A DNA stretch of 64,000 nucleotides. Source: Antarcticirhabdus aurantiaca. GTDB taxonomy: Bacteria; Pseudomonadota; Alphaproteobacteria; Rhizobiales; Rhizobiaceae. This document shows positions 47,485 through 56,539 of this stretch, piece by piece. The first letter of the stretch is position 1. Each line of letters starts with the position of its first letter. Location of the stretch: positions 1 through 64,000 of the forward strand of contig NZ_VTOM01000017.1 in NCBI RefSeq assembly GCF_009765365.1, written 5' to 3'. Under the pieces are notes generated by a model. It searched no databases. It was not told where the DNA came from and saw only the letters and a list, made by a program, of their open reading frames with translations. Position numbers and translations under genes: made by a program.

Positions 47485-48402
47485 GTGGATTCACGACAGA
47501 ACCTCGCGCCCGGCATCGTCCTGACGCTCCTCGCCGGCGTGCTCTTCGCCGGCATGGACGCGCTGGGCAAGCATCTCACCGGGCTCGTTCCCGTGCTCCA
47601 GGTCGTCTGGGGGCGCTACTTCTTCCAGACCCTCTTCGTCAGCGGCTATCTCGCCACGACCTCCGGCACATCCTTCCTGAAGCCACGGCGACCCGTCCTC
47701 CAGGTGCTGCGGGGCTTCGCGATCCTGGCCGCGACCATCTGCATGTACGAGGCGCTGGCCTTTGTGCCGCTGGCGGACGCGACGGCCGTCCTGTTCTTCA
47801 CCCCGATCCTCGTCACGCTCTTTTCCGTCGCCTTTCTCAGCGAGCGGATCGGCATTCACCGCATCGCCGCCGTCCTGGCGGGTTTCGGAGGCATGCTCCT
47901 GATCCTGAGACCCGGCTTCTCGGACATCCATCCCGCGCTGTTCCTGGTGCTGATCGCCGCGATCTTCAACGCGACCTACCTCCTCCTGACGCGGCGGCTC
48001 TCCGGAACGGAGGACGCAGCCGCCACGCAGTTCAACACGACGGCGGTGGGCGCGGTGGTGATGACGCTGGTGGTGCTGCCGAGCTGGGAGACGCCGTCCG
48101 CGACGGGCTTCGCGCTGCTGGCGGCGGCAGGCGGGGCCGGCTCGCTCGGGCACTTCATCCTGGTCAAGGCTTTCGCCAGCGCGCCCGCCTCGCTGCTGTC
48201 GCCGTTTCTCTACAGCCAGGTCATCGCCGCCGGTCTCCTCAGCGTCCTTCTGTTCGGCGACGCCTTGCGGGAAACGACACTGATCGGTACCGCCATCCTG
48301 ATCCTGAGCGGCCTCTATATCTGGAAGCGCGAGAACCGCCGCATCCTTGCAGCTCGCGCGGCCTCGGCGCCGCACCTTGAAACAACGGAGGAAACGCGAT
48401 GA
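47485..48402 (+). CDS. EamA-family DMT transporter
   Basis: A 305-aa membrane protein of ten hydrophobic segments arranged as two EamA repeats (GKHLTGLVPVLQVVWGRYFFQ, VPLADATAVLFFTPILVTLFS and ALLAAAGGAGSLGHFILVKAF, PLLSPFLYSQVIAAGLLSVL-type). Such proteins export amino acids or other small solutes. The GTG at 47485 is a reasonable start without a strong ribosome-binding site; an upstream TTG at 47377 is possible. It overlaps the next gene by four bases. Confidence 0.8.
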   Translation: MDSRQNLAPGIVLTLLAGVLFAGMDALGKHLTGLVPVLQVVWGRYFFQTLFVSGYLATTSGTSFLKPRRPVLQVLRGFAILAATICMYEALAFVPLADATAVLFFTPILVTLFSVAFLSERIGIHRIAAVLAGFGGMLLILRPGFSDIHPALFLVLIAAIFNATYLLLTRRLSGTEDAAATQFNTTAVGAVVMTLVVLPSWETPSATGFALLAAAGGAGSLGHFILVKAFASAPASLLSPFLYSQVIAAGLLSVLLFGDALRETTLIGTAILILSGLYIWKRENRRILAARAASAPHLETTEETR

Positions 48403-49706
48403 GCTTCACTGGCATCGTCGGAGAGGTCGTGGCGCTGGTCGGCGCCGCCGCGGTGAGGCTGCGCCACGGGCGCCAGGGCGAGCTTGCCCAGGCCGTCGGC
48501 GCCCAGCCCAGCATCCCGCCCGCCAAGCCGCAAGGCGCGATCCCGACGCTGAAGATGCCGACCGCCCGCGGATGGCACGCCGGCGAGGCGCCGGTGGCTG
48601 CCCCCGGCCTCAAGGTCAACGCCTTCGCCCGCGGCCTGGAGCACCCCCGCTGGATCCACGTCCTGCCGAACGGCGACGTCCTGGTGGCCGAAGCGCTGAG
48701 CGTTCCCGGCGGCATCAAGAACGCCTTCGACCTCGCGATGAGCGCGACCATGAAGCGCGCCGCCGCCGCGGGCGTTTCCGCCAACCGCGTGACGCTCCTG
48801 CGCGACGGGGACGGCGACGGCACGGCCGAGACGCGCTACGCGCTCGTCGAAAACCTCAATCAGCCCTTCGGCATGGCTCTCGTCGGCGACGAGCTCTTCG
48901 TCGGCAACACCGACGGCGTCGTCGCCTTCCCCTTCGCCGTCGGCCAGACGAAGATCTCGGCGCAGCCGCGCCGCGTCTCGACCTACAAGCCGGGCGGCCA
49001 CTGGACGCGCTCACTCCTCCTCTCGCCGGACGGCACCAAGCTCTATGTCGGCGTCGGCTCGCTGACCAACATCGGCGACAGCGGCATGGAAGCGGAGGAA
49101 GGCCGCGCGCTGATCGACGAGATCGATCTCGCGACCGGCACGAACCGCACCTTCGCCAGCGGCCTGCGCAACCCGGTCGGCCTCGCCTTCGAGCCGACCA
49201 CCGGCGCATTGTGGACCGTCGTCAATGAGCGCGACGGCCTCGGCGACGAGACGCCGCCGGACTATCTCACCTCCGTCCAGGAGGGCGGCTTCTACGGCTG
49301 GCCCTTCTGCTACTGGGGGCAGACGGTGGACGACCGCGTGCCGCAGGATCCCGCCCTCGTCGCCCGCGCCATCCGGCCGGACTACGCGCTCGGCGGCCAC
49401 ACGGCCTCGCTCGGCCTCTGCTGGATGCCGGGCGGCACGCTGCCGGGCTTCTCCGAGGACGGCATGGTGATCGGCCAGCACGGCTCCTGGAACCGCTCGA
49501 AGCTGTCGGGCTACCGCGTGATCTTCGTACCCTTCGCCAGCGGCAAGCCGAGCGGCGCGCCGCCGCGCGATATCCTGTCGGGCTTCCTCGGCGAGGACGA
49601 GAAGTTCTCCTACGGCCGCCCGGTCGGCGTGACGCTCGGCCCCGACGGCTCGCTGCTCGTCGCCGACGACGTCGGCAACGTGGTGTGGCGCGTGACGGGC
49701 GCCTGA
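48399..49706 (+). CDS. Sorbosone-dehydrogenase-like PQQ quinoprotein
   Basis: A 435-aa protein of the soluble glucose/sorbosone dehydrogenase family: GLEHPRWIHVLPNGDVLVAEA, RVTLLRDGDGDGTAETRY, LLLSPDGTKLYVGVGSLTNIG, GLRNPVGLAFEP and GQHGSWNRSKLSGYRV. It needs PQQ and oxidises sugars or sorbosone in the periplasm. The N-terminus has only a short hydrophobic stretch (FTGIVGEVVALVGAAAV), which could be a weak anchor. Translationally coupled to the DMT transporter, and part of the window's PQQ theme. Confidence 0.87.
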   Translation: MSFTGIVGEVVALVGAAAVRLRHGRQGELAQAVGAQPSIPPAKPQGAIPTLKMPTARGWHAGEAPVAAPGLKVNAFARGLEHPRWIHVLPNGDVLVAEALSVPGGIKNAFDLAMSATMKRAAAAGVSANRVTLLRDGDGDGTAETRYALVENLNQPFGMALVGDELFVGNTDGVVAFPFAVGQTKISAQPRRVSTYKPGGHWTRSLLLSPDGTKLYVGVGSLTNIGDSGMEAEEGRALIDEIDLATGTNRTFASGLRNPVGLAFEPTTGALWTVVNERDGLGDETPPDYLTSVQEGGFYGWPFCYWGQTVDDRVPQDPALVARAIRPDYALGGHTASLGLCWMPGGTLPGFSEDGMVIGQHGSWNRSKLSGYRVIFVPFASGKPSGAPPRDILSGFLGEDEKFSYGRPVGVTLGPDGSLLVADDVGNVVWRVTGA

Positions 49707-49745
49707 AACGGAGCAACCCTAAGAGGCCAATACTGTCCCTTTACT

Positions 49746-49786
49746 CGCAGGACGTTCCGACCAGTTAACGGACGGAGGGTCCTGCG
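49746..49786. promoter_or_regulatory. Inverted repeat in the leader of the peptide importer
   Basis: CGCAGGAC at 49746-49753 pairs with GTCCTGCG at 49779-49786 around a 25-base loop. It occupies the short gap before the importer gene, 18 bases from its start. Whether it is an operator or an attenuator is not known. Confidence 0.3.
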
Positions 49787-49804
49787 GGCGACAAGGGGTG
49801 AGAC

Positions 49805-51370
49805 ATGCGGCGTCGAACGGTTCTTCAGGGCTTCGCGGCCGCTGCGGCGATTACGGCACTGCCGCGGCTCGGCTTCGCGCAGATCCCGCCGGGCGTTCTC
49901 GCCGTTGGCCAGATCGCCGAGCCGCAGTCGCTCGACCCGCATGTCGCGACCGCCACCAACGACTTCCGCATCGCCGTCAATCTCTATGACGGCCTCGTGC
50001 GCTTCCGCTCCGGCACGCTGGAGGTCGAGCCGGCGCTCGCGACGGAGTGGACGATCGCGCCGGACGGCCTCCTCTACCGCTTCACCTTGCGCGACGGCGT
50101 GACCTTCCACGACGGCTCGCCCTTCGATGCCGCATCCGTCGTGTTCAACTTCGACCGGATGCTGAAGGACGACCACCCCTTCCACGACACCGGCCCCTTT
50201 CCCCTCTCCTTTTTCTTCTCGACCGTGGAGAGCGTGACGGCGGTCGACCCGCGCACCGTCGAGTTCCGTCTGAAGGAGCCTTTCGCGCCTTTCCTGTCGA
50301 ACCTCGCCTATCCCACGGGGCTCATCGTCTCACCGGCCGGGGTCGAGGCCAAGGCCAAGGACTTCGGCCGCGCGCCGTCCGGCACCGGCCCCTTCCGCTT
50401 CGGCGAATGGCAGGCGAACCAGCGCGTGGTGATCGCTCGCAACGAGGGCTATTGGGACGGCGCGCCGGCGCTGGAAGCGGTGATCTTCCGGCCGGTCGCG
50501 GACGCCAACACCCGCACCGCCGAGATGCTGTCGGGCGGCCTCGACCTCATGGTGGAGGTGCCGGCCGACAGCATCGCGCTCTTCCGCGACGATCCGAGCT
50601 TCGTCCTCCAGGAGGCGCCGGGGCCGCACGTCTGGTTCCTGATCCTCAACACGCGCGAAGGGCCTTTCGCCGACAAGCGCGTGCGCCAGGCGGTGAACTA
50701 CGCGGTGAACAAGGCGGCGATCGTCGACAGCCTCCTCCAGGGCACGGCGAGCGTCGCGGATGGACCGATCCCCCGCGCCTTCGGCTTCGCCAATGACGGC
50801 TCGACCGAGCCCTATCCTCACGATCCCGAGCGCGCCAAGGCGCTCCTGGCCGAGGCCGGCGTCACGCAGGCCACGCTGCGCTTCCTCGTGCCTCAGGGCG
50901 GCTCGGGCATGCTGGAGCCCGTCGCCATGGCCACCGCCATCCAGGCCGACCTCGCAGCGGTCGGGCTGACGGCGGCGATCGAGACCTTCGAGTGGAACAC
51001 CTATCTCTCGACCGTCAATCCGGGCCTCGCCGGCAAGGGCGACATGGCCGCCATGGCCTGGATGACCAACGATCCCGACACCCTGCCCTTCCTGACGCTG
51101 CGCGCCGACGCGCTGCCGGAGAACGGCGGCTTCAACTCCGGCTACTACACCAACCCGGACGTCGACGCGCTTCTGGACAAAGCCCGCCGCAGCACCGACC
51201 AGGCCGAGCGCGGCCGGCTCTACGAGGAGGTCCAGCGCCTCGTCCACGACGACGCGCCCTGGCTCTTCGTCGCCAACTGGAAGCAGACCACCGCCTCGAC
51301 CGCCGCGGTGCAGGGCTTCAAGCCGGAGCCTTCCTTCCTCCTGCCGCTCAAGGGCGTCTCCAAGGCCTGA
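49805..51370 (+). CDS. Peptide-type ABC transporter substrate-binding protein
   Basis: A 521-aa family-5 binding protein. RRRTVLQGFAAAAAITALP is a twin-arginine-type signal, so export may use the Tat route. Family motifs: AEPQSLDPHVATATNDFRIAVNLYDGLVRF, EWTIAPDGLLYRFTLRDGVTFHDG, RQAVNYAVNKAAIVDSLLQG. The ATG at 49805 has GGGGTGAG upstream. It is first of a four-gene importer operon. Peptide, nickel or other small ligands are possible. Confidence 0.9.
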   Translation: MRRRTVLQGFAAAAAITALPRLGFAQIPPGVLAVGQIAEPQSLDPHVATATNDFRIAVNLYDGLVRFRSGTLEVEPALATEWTIAPDGLLYRFTLRDGVTFHDGSPFDAASVVFNFDRMLKDDHPFHDTGPFPLSFFFSTVESVTAVDPRTVEFRLKEPFAPFLSNLAYPTGLIVSPAGVEAKAKDFGRAPSGTGPFRFGEWQANQRVVIARNEGYWDGAPALEAVIFRPVADANTRTAEMLSGGLDLMVEVPADSIALFRDDPSFVLQEAPGPHVWFLILNTREGPFADKRVRQAVNYAVNKAAIVDSLLQGTASVADGPIPRAFGFANDGSTEPYPHDPERAKALLAEAGVTQATLRFLVPQGGSGMLEPVAMATAIQADLAAVGLTAAIETFEWNTYLSTVNPGLAGKGDMAAMAWMTNDPDTLPFLTLRADALPENGGFNSGYYTNPDVDALLDKARRSTDQAERGRLYEEVQRLVHDDAPWLFVANWKQTTASTAAVQGFKPEPSFLLPLKGVSKA

Positions 51371-51420
51371 CGCCGCTCGCCGCCCGCTCCGCCATCCCGA
51401 AGGGAGACCTGACGCCCGGC

Positions 51421-52365
51421 ATGACCGCCTTCGTCGCCAAGCGGCTGCTCGCCGCAATACCCGTGCTCTTCGGCCTGTCCGTGATCGTCTTCCTGATGAT
51501 CGCGCTGATCCCCGGCGACGCGGCGACGGCCATCCTCGGCTCCTTCGCGACTCCCGAGAACGTCGCCCGGCTGAACGCCGACCTCGGCCTCGACCGCTCG
51601 CTCCCCGAGCAGTACGGCCTTTGGATCTCCGGGGTCCTCAAGGGCGATCTCGGCCAGTCCTTCACGCTCAACCGGCCGGTGCTGGACGAGGTCGGCCAGC
51701 GCTTCGGCGCGACGCTGATCCTGGCGGGCGCAGCCCTCGTCCTGTCGTCCGTGATCGGGCTCCTCGCCGGCATCGTGTCGGCGGCGCGCCAGTTCGGCTG
51801 GGCCGACCGGGCGATCACGCTCGCCGTTCTCGTCGGCATCTCAGTTCCCTCCTTCTGGCTCGGCCTGATCCTCATCCTCGCCTTCGCCGTCGCCTGGCCG
51901 GTCTTTCCGCCGAGCGGGATGGTCGCGATCTACGGCGGCGGCGGGCCGCTCGACGTCGCGCACCACCTCGTGCTGCCGGCCGTGACGCTGGCGGTGGTGG
52001 CGAGCGGCGTCATCGCGCGGCTCACGCGCACCGCCATGCTGGAGGTGCTGCGCCAGGACTTCGTGCGCACCGCCCGCGCCAAGGGCCTCAGCGAACGCCG
52101 GGTCCTCTTCGGCCACGCCTTCCGCGCCGCGCTCGTCTCGGTGATCCCGGTGATCGGCATCCAGGCCGGCTTCGTGCTCGGCGGCGCCGTCTACGTCGAG
52201 ACGGTGTTCCAGTGGCCGGGCATCGGCGCCATGCTGGTCGAGGCGATCGCCAAGCGCGACGTGCTGCTCGTGCAAGGGGGCGTCCTCGTGGTGGCGGCCT
52301 CCTACGTCCTCTTCAACCTCGCCGCCGACCTCGCCCAGGCGCTTCTCGATCCGAGGCTCGCATGA
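51421..52365 (+). CDS. Peptide-type ABC transporter permease (DppB-like)
   Basis: A 314-aa permease: MTAFVAKRLLAAIPVLFGLSV at the N-terminus, the DppB domain EVLRQDFVRTARAKGLSERRVLFGHAFRAAL with EAA-like loop, and a C-terminal VETVFQWPGIGAMLVEAIAKRDV. Six membrane helices. It overlaps the fused permease-ATPase gene by four bases. Confidence 0.92.
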   Translation: MTAFVAKRLLAAIPVLFGLSVIVFLMIALIPGDAATAILGSFATPENVARLNADLGLDRSLPEQYGLWISGVLKGDLGQSFTLNRPVLDEVGQRFGATLILAGAALVLSSVIGLLAGIVSAARQFGWADRAITLAVLVGISVPSFWLGLILILAFAVAWPVFPPSGMVAIYGGGGPLDVAHHLVLPAVTLAVVASGVIARLTRTAMLEVLRQDFVRTARAKGLSERRVLFGHAFRAALVSVIPVIGIQAGFVLGGAVYVETVFQWPGIGAMLVEAIAKRDVLLVQGGVLVVAASYVLFNLAADLAQALLDPRLA

Positions 52366-54308
52366 GCGCCGTCGTCGACGCGCCTCCGGTCGCGCCCGCC
52401 GTGGACAGCCGTGCCGCCCGGCGCCCCTCCTCGCTGGCGCTCCTCCTCCACAACAGGCCGGCCGCGCTCGGGCTCGTTCTCCTGATCCTGGTCGCCCTCG
52501 TCGCGCTTCTCGCGCCGGTCCTGCCGCTGCCCGACCCGAACGCCACCGCACCGGCGGACCGGCTGAAGCCCTTGTTCTCGCCCGGCCACCTCCTCGGCAC
52601 CGATCCGCTCGGCCGCGACGTCCTTTCCCGCCTCATCTGGGGCACGCGCGTCTCGCTGAGCGTCGGCATCGCCGCCTCGCTCATCGCGGCCGTGGTCGGC
52701 TCGGCGATCGGCCTTGCCGCCGGCTATTGCGGGCGCTTCGTCGATTCGGCGCTGATGCGCGGCGTCGACACGCTGATGGCCTTTCCCTACATCCTCCTCG
52801 CGCTCGCCATCGTCGCGATCCTCGGCCCCGGCCTCGTCAACGCCCTCTACGCCATCGCGCTCGTCAACATCCCCTTCTTCGCCCGCAACATCCGCGGCGT
52901 GACGATGGGCCTCGCGCGCCGCGACTTCGTCGACGCGGCCCGGCTGTCGGGGAAGAGCGAGCTCAACATCGTCCTCACCGAGATCCTGCCCAATGTGCTT
53001 CCGGTGATCGTCGTGACGCTCTCGACGACCGTCGGCTGGATGATCCTGGAAACGGCGGGCCTGTCCTTCCTCGGCCTCGGCGCGCAGCCGCCGCAGGCCG
53101 ACCTCGGCTCAATGCTCGGCGAAGGGCGGCGCCTTCTGTTCACCGCGCCGATGGTCTCGCTGGTGCCGGGCGCGATGATCTTCCTCATCGTCGTATCGAT
53201 CAACCTCCTCGGCGACGGCATCCGCGACGTCCTCGACCCGCGCCTGCGCTCGGGCGCCCTGGCCCGCCCCTCGGCGCGCACGGCCGTCGATCCCGGCCGC
53301 GCGCGGCCGTCGAGGGCCCCGGCGCCCGGCGCCGTCCTCGACGTGGCGGGCCTCCGGGCGGAGTTCCGCACGGGGTCCGAGACCTTTCATGCCGTCGGCG
53401 GCGTGGATCTCGTCCTCGCGCCCGGCGAATGCCTCGGCCTCGTCGGCGAATCGGGCTCGGGCAAGTCGGTGACGGCGCTGAGCCTCGCCGGGCTCGTGCC
53501 CTCGCCGCCCGCTCACATCACCGGAGGCAGCGTAGGCTTTGGTGGTGAAGACCTCCTCGACGCGCCGTTGTCGAAGCTGCAGGCGCTGCGCGGCGACGCG
53601 ATCGCTTACGTCTTCCAGGATCCGCTCTCGACGCTCCACCCCATGATGCGCGTCGGCGATCAGGTGATGGAGGCGGTGCGGGCGCATCGCAAGGTGTCGC
53701 GCGAGGCAGCCGAAGCGCGCTGCCGCGAGCTGTTCGAGACGGTGCGCATTCCCAACCCGGAGGCGCGCATGCGCGCTTTTCCGCACGAATTGTCGGGGGG
53801 CCTTCGCCAGCGCGTCGCCATCGCCATGGCGCTCGCCAACGATCCCGTGCTCCTCGTCGCGGACGAGCCGACGACGGCGCTCGACGTGACCGTCCAGGCG
53901 GAGGTGCTGCGCCTTCTCGACCGGCTGCGGCGCGAGCGCGGCATGGCCGTCCTCTTCATCACCCACGACTTCGGGGTGGTCTCGCAGCTCTGCGATCGCA
54001 TCGCGGTGATGTATGCCGGCCGCATCGTCGAGACCGGCCCGGTGAAGGCGGTGCTCGACGCGCCGCGCCACCCCTATACGCGCAAGCTGATCGACTGCGT
54101 GCCGGTGGTCGGGCGACCGGAGCGCGAGCTCGCCGCGATCCCCGGCCGGGTGCCGGCGCTGAACCGCCTGCCGCCCGGCTGCGCCTTCGCCGAGCGCTGC
54201 GAGCGAGTGCGCGACGACTGCCGCCGGGGCGAGATCCCGCTCGCGTCCGTAGCCGCCGACCGCGCCGTCCGCTGCCTCCATCCGCTCGCACCGGGAGCAG
54301 CGGCATGA
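52362..54308 (+). CDS. Fused peptide ABC transporter permease and ATPase (DppC-DppD)
   Basis: A 648-aa fusion. Residues 1 to about 300 are a DppC-like permease (GTDPLGRDVLSRLIWGTRVS, FVDAARLSGKSELNIVLTEILP). After a Pro/Arg-rich linker (about 303-325), the rest is a DppD-like ATPase with Walker A GESGSGKS, LSGGLRQRV and DEPTTALD, ending in a Cys-containing oligopeptide C-terminal domain (PPGCAFAERCERV). Normally these are separate genes; the fusion is seen elsewhere in Alphaproteobacteria as annotated permease/ATP-binding proteins. The reading frame is continuous through the linker, so it is not a sequencing frameshift. Confidence 0.9.
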   Translation: MSAVVDAPPVAPAVDSRAARRPSSLALLLHNRPAALGLVLLILVALVALLAPVLPLPDPNATAPADRLKPLFSPGHLLGTDPLGRDVLSRLIWGTRVSLSVGIAASLIAAVVGSAIGLAAGYCGRFVDSALMRGVDTLMAFPYILLALAIVAILGPGLVNALYAIALVNIPFFARNIRGVTMGLARRDFVDAARLSGKSELNIVLTEILPNVLPVIVVTLSTTVGWMILETAGLSFLGLGAQPPQADLGSMLGEGRRLLFTAPMVSLVPGAMIFLIVVSINLLGDGIRDVLDPRLRSGALARPSARTAVDPGRARPSRAPAPGAVLDVAGLRAEFRTGSETFHAVGGVDLVLAPGECLGLVGESGSGKSVTALSLAGLVPSPPAHITGGSVGFGGEDLLDAPLSKLQALRGDAIAYVFQDPLSTLHPMMRVGDQVMEAVRAHRKVSREAAEARCRELFETVRIPNPEARMRAFPHELSGGLRQRVAIAMALANDPVLLVADEPTTALDVTVQAEVLRLLDRLRRERGMAVLFITHDFGVVSQLCDRIAVMYAGRIVETGPVKAVLDAPRHPYTRKLIDCVPVVGRPERELAAIPGRVPALNRLPPGCAFAERCERVRDDCRRGEIPLASVAADRAVRCLHPLAPGAAA

Positions 54309-55249
54309 GCGCGGTTCTCCAGGCCCGGGCCCTTGCCAAGCGCTTCGGCGGCGGCCGCTCGCTGCCCTTCGCACCGCCCCGGCGCGCGATCCACGCTCTG
54401 CGCGGCGTCGATCTCGACCTCGTCGCCAGCGAAACGCTCGGCATCGTCGGCGAGTCGGGCTGCGGCAAGTCGACCCTCGCCCGCCTCCTCGCCGGTCTCG
54501 ACAGCCCGAGCGAGGGCTCGGTCCGCGCGGCAGACGGAGGAGACGGGCGGGGCGGCGCCGTGCAGTACGTGTTCCAGGACCCGGCGGCTTCGCTCAACCC
54601 GCGCCTGACCGTCGGCCGGGCGATCGAGGCGCCGCTGCGCCACCGGCTCGGGCTTCCGGCGGGGGAGCGGCAGCGCCGCCTGCCCGAGCTGATGGACGCC
54701 GTGGGGCTCGGGCCGGACGCGCTGGAGCGCTATCCGCACGAGTTCTCCGGCGGGCAGGCGCAGCGCATCGCCATCGCCCGCGCGCTCGCCGCCGAGCCGC
54801 GAACGCTGGTGCTCGACGAGCCGGTCTCGGCGCTCGACGTGTCGATCCAGGCGCAAGTCCTGAAGCTGCTGCGCGGGCTTCAGGACGAGCGCGGCCTCGC
54901 CTACGTCTTCATCACCCACGACCTGTCGGTGGTGGAGGCGATCGCCGACCGGATCGCGGTGATGTATTTCGGCCGGGTGGTCGAGGAGTCGCCGGCGCGT
55001 GCCATCTTCGCCGCTCCGCGCCACCCCTATACCCGCCTTCTCCTGGACTCCGCGCCCGTGCCGGGCCGGCGCCTGGCGGGTTCCCGAGCCGATGCGGGCG
55101 AGCTGCCGGACCCGGCGAACCCGCCGCCCGGCTGCGCCTTCGCCTCGCGCTGTCCCCGCGTGCAGGCCGACTGCCGCGAGCGGCAGCCGGACCTTGATGC
55201 GGCCGGCGGCGGCGCCCACCGCGCCGCCTGCTTCCACCCGTTGGCCTGA
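54305..55249 (+). CDS. Peptide-type ABC transporter ATP-binding protein (DppF-like)
   Basis: A 314-aa ATPase: Walker A GESGCGKST, FSGGQAQRI, Walker B TLVLDEPVSALDVS, and the C-terminal PPGCAFASRCPRVQADC typical of peptide importers. It forms the second nucleotide-binding subunit with the ATPase half of the fused protein. It overlaps that gene by four bases. Confidence 0.93.
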   Translation: MSAVLQARALAKRFGGGRSLPFAPPRRAIHALRGVDLDLVASETLGIVGESGCGKSTLARLLAGLDSPSEGSVRAADGGDGRGGAVQYVFQDPAASLNPRLTVGRAIEAPLRHRLGLPAGERQRRLPELMDAVGLGPDALERYPHEFSGGQAQRIAIARALAAEPRTLVLDEPVSALDVSIQAQVLKLLRGLQDERGLAYVFITHDLSVVEAIADRIAVMYFGRVVEESPARAIFAAPRHPYTRLLLDSAPVPGRRLAGSRADAGELPDPANPPPGCAFASRCPRVQADCRERQPDLDAAGGGAHRAACFHPLA

Positions 55250-55260
55250 GGTCTCAGGCC
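55243..55260. terminator. Inverted repeat with both stop codons of a convergent pair
   Basis: GGCCTGAG-GT-CTCAGGCC: two 8-bp arms with a 2-base centre. The TGA of the ATPase gene and the TCA (minus-strand stop) of the oxidoreductase gene lie in opposite arms. A cruciform or weak terminator is possible; there is no U-tract. Confidence 0.4.
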
Positions 55261-56489
55261 GGCTGGGGCTCGATGGCGACCGATCCGCCGGCGCGCGCGC
55301 TCTGGAGGGCGGCGAGCCCGGTGAGCACGGACATGGCGCCGGCGCGCGAGCCGGCGCGCTGCTTCAGGCGGTCGTTGGAGCCCGGCTTGAAGATCATGTC
55401 GCGCATGCGGTTGTCGCCGCCGTAATGACCGCCCGGCTCGTGCGGCACCCAGATCCGCTCGACGCCGCCGCCGAAGCTCTTGACGAGAAGGATCTCGTCG
55501 GCCGGCGGCTCGCTCCAGGGCTGGCGCTCGTATTGCCGCATCTCGATGCGGCCGCGCCGGCCGTTGAAGGCGATGTGGTGCCCCTCGATCGGCATGTAAG
55601 TGTTCAGGGAATAGGAGACCTGGACGCCGCTGGCATAGCGGATCGAGGCCGTCATCGTGTCGGGGATGTCGATGTCCTCGCGGAACACGCAGGCGTCGCG
55701 GAAGTAGCCGTCGACGGCGGACGGCTCCTCGTAGAGCGCGTCGAGGAACGGGTCGGCCGCAAGGTCCATGTAGTAGTCGCATTCGGACTTGTGCGGGCAG
55801 GTCTTGCAGCGGGGCCCGCGGAAGGGGCCGTTGCGGCCGTAATGAAGGAGCTGGCCGAAGCCCTTCACCTCGACGGGGTCGGATTCGAGATACCAGTTGA
55901 GGAGGTCGAAGTGGTGGGTCGCCTTGTGAACGAAGAGCGAGCCCGAATGCTTGGTGAAGGCGTGCCAGCGGCGGAAGTAGTCGGCGCCATGGGCGTTGTC
56001 CAAGTACCAGTGGAAGTCGACGGAGGTGACCTCACCGATCGCGCCGTCCTGGATCAGCTCCTTCATGCGCGCGGCGGTCGGCGCGAAGCGGTAGTTGAAG
56101 GACACGTCGACGCGGCGCCCGGTGCGCTTCTCCGCCTCGCGGATGCGCTCGATCTTCTCGAAGCTCGTCGTCATCGGCTTCTCGCTGATGACGTCGGCGC
56201 CCGCTTCCATCGCCTTGACGATGATGTCGTCGTGGGTGTCGTCGGGCGTGCAGACGATCACGAGGGCGGGCTTCAGCTCGGCCATCATCGCGTCGAAGTC
56301 GGCGTAGAGCGGGGCGTTCGAGCCGATCATCGCCCGCGCGCGCTCCGCCCGCATCAGGTTCAGGTCGCAGATGCCGACGAGCTCGACGTGGCTCGACCAG
56401 CCCGCGAGAAGCTCGCGCCCCCACATCGTCGTGCCGCGATTGCCCGTGCCGACGAGGACGTAGCGGGTGCGGGTCGTTTGCGATGCCAT
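55254..56489 (-). CDS. Gfo/Idh/MocA-family dehydrogenase
   Basis: A 411-aa NAD(P)-dependent sugar dehydrogenase-like protein. N-terminal Rossmann motif VLVGTGNRGTTMW, the EKP motif (VISEKPMTTSFEKI) and a C-terminal substrate domain with HKATHHFDLLNWYL and a cysteine motif CKTCPHKSEC. The ATG at 56489 has GGGAGG seven bases upstream; an ATG six bases earlier is too close to it. It is the last gene of the catabolic operon. Confidence 0.87.
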   Translation of the reverse strand: MASQTTRTRYVLVGTGNRGTTMWGRELLAGWSSHVELVGICDLNLMRAERARAMIGSNAPLYADFDAMMAELKPALVIVCTPDDTHDDIIVKAMEAGADVISEKPMTTSFEKIERIREAEKRTGRRVDVSFNYRFAPTAARMKELIQDGAIGEVTSVDFHWYLDNAHGADYFRRWHAFTKHSGSLFVHKATHHFDLLNWYLESDPVEVKGFGQLLHYGRNGPFRGPRCKTCPHKSECDYYMDLAADPFLDALYEEPSAVDGYFRDACVFREDIDIPDTMTASIRYASGVQVSYSLNTYMPIEGHHIAFNGRRGRIEMRQYERQPWSEPPADEILLVKSFGGGVERIWVPHEPGGHYGGDNRMRDMIFKPGSNDRLKQRAGSRAGAMSVLTGLAALQSARAGGSVAIEPQPA

Positions 56490-56539
56490 TTTCATTCCTC
56501 CCGGCCGCGCCTCTTCCCGCGCGGCCACCTGTCGAAGTC

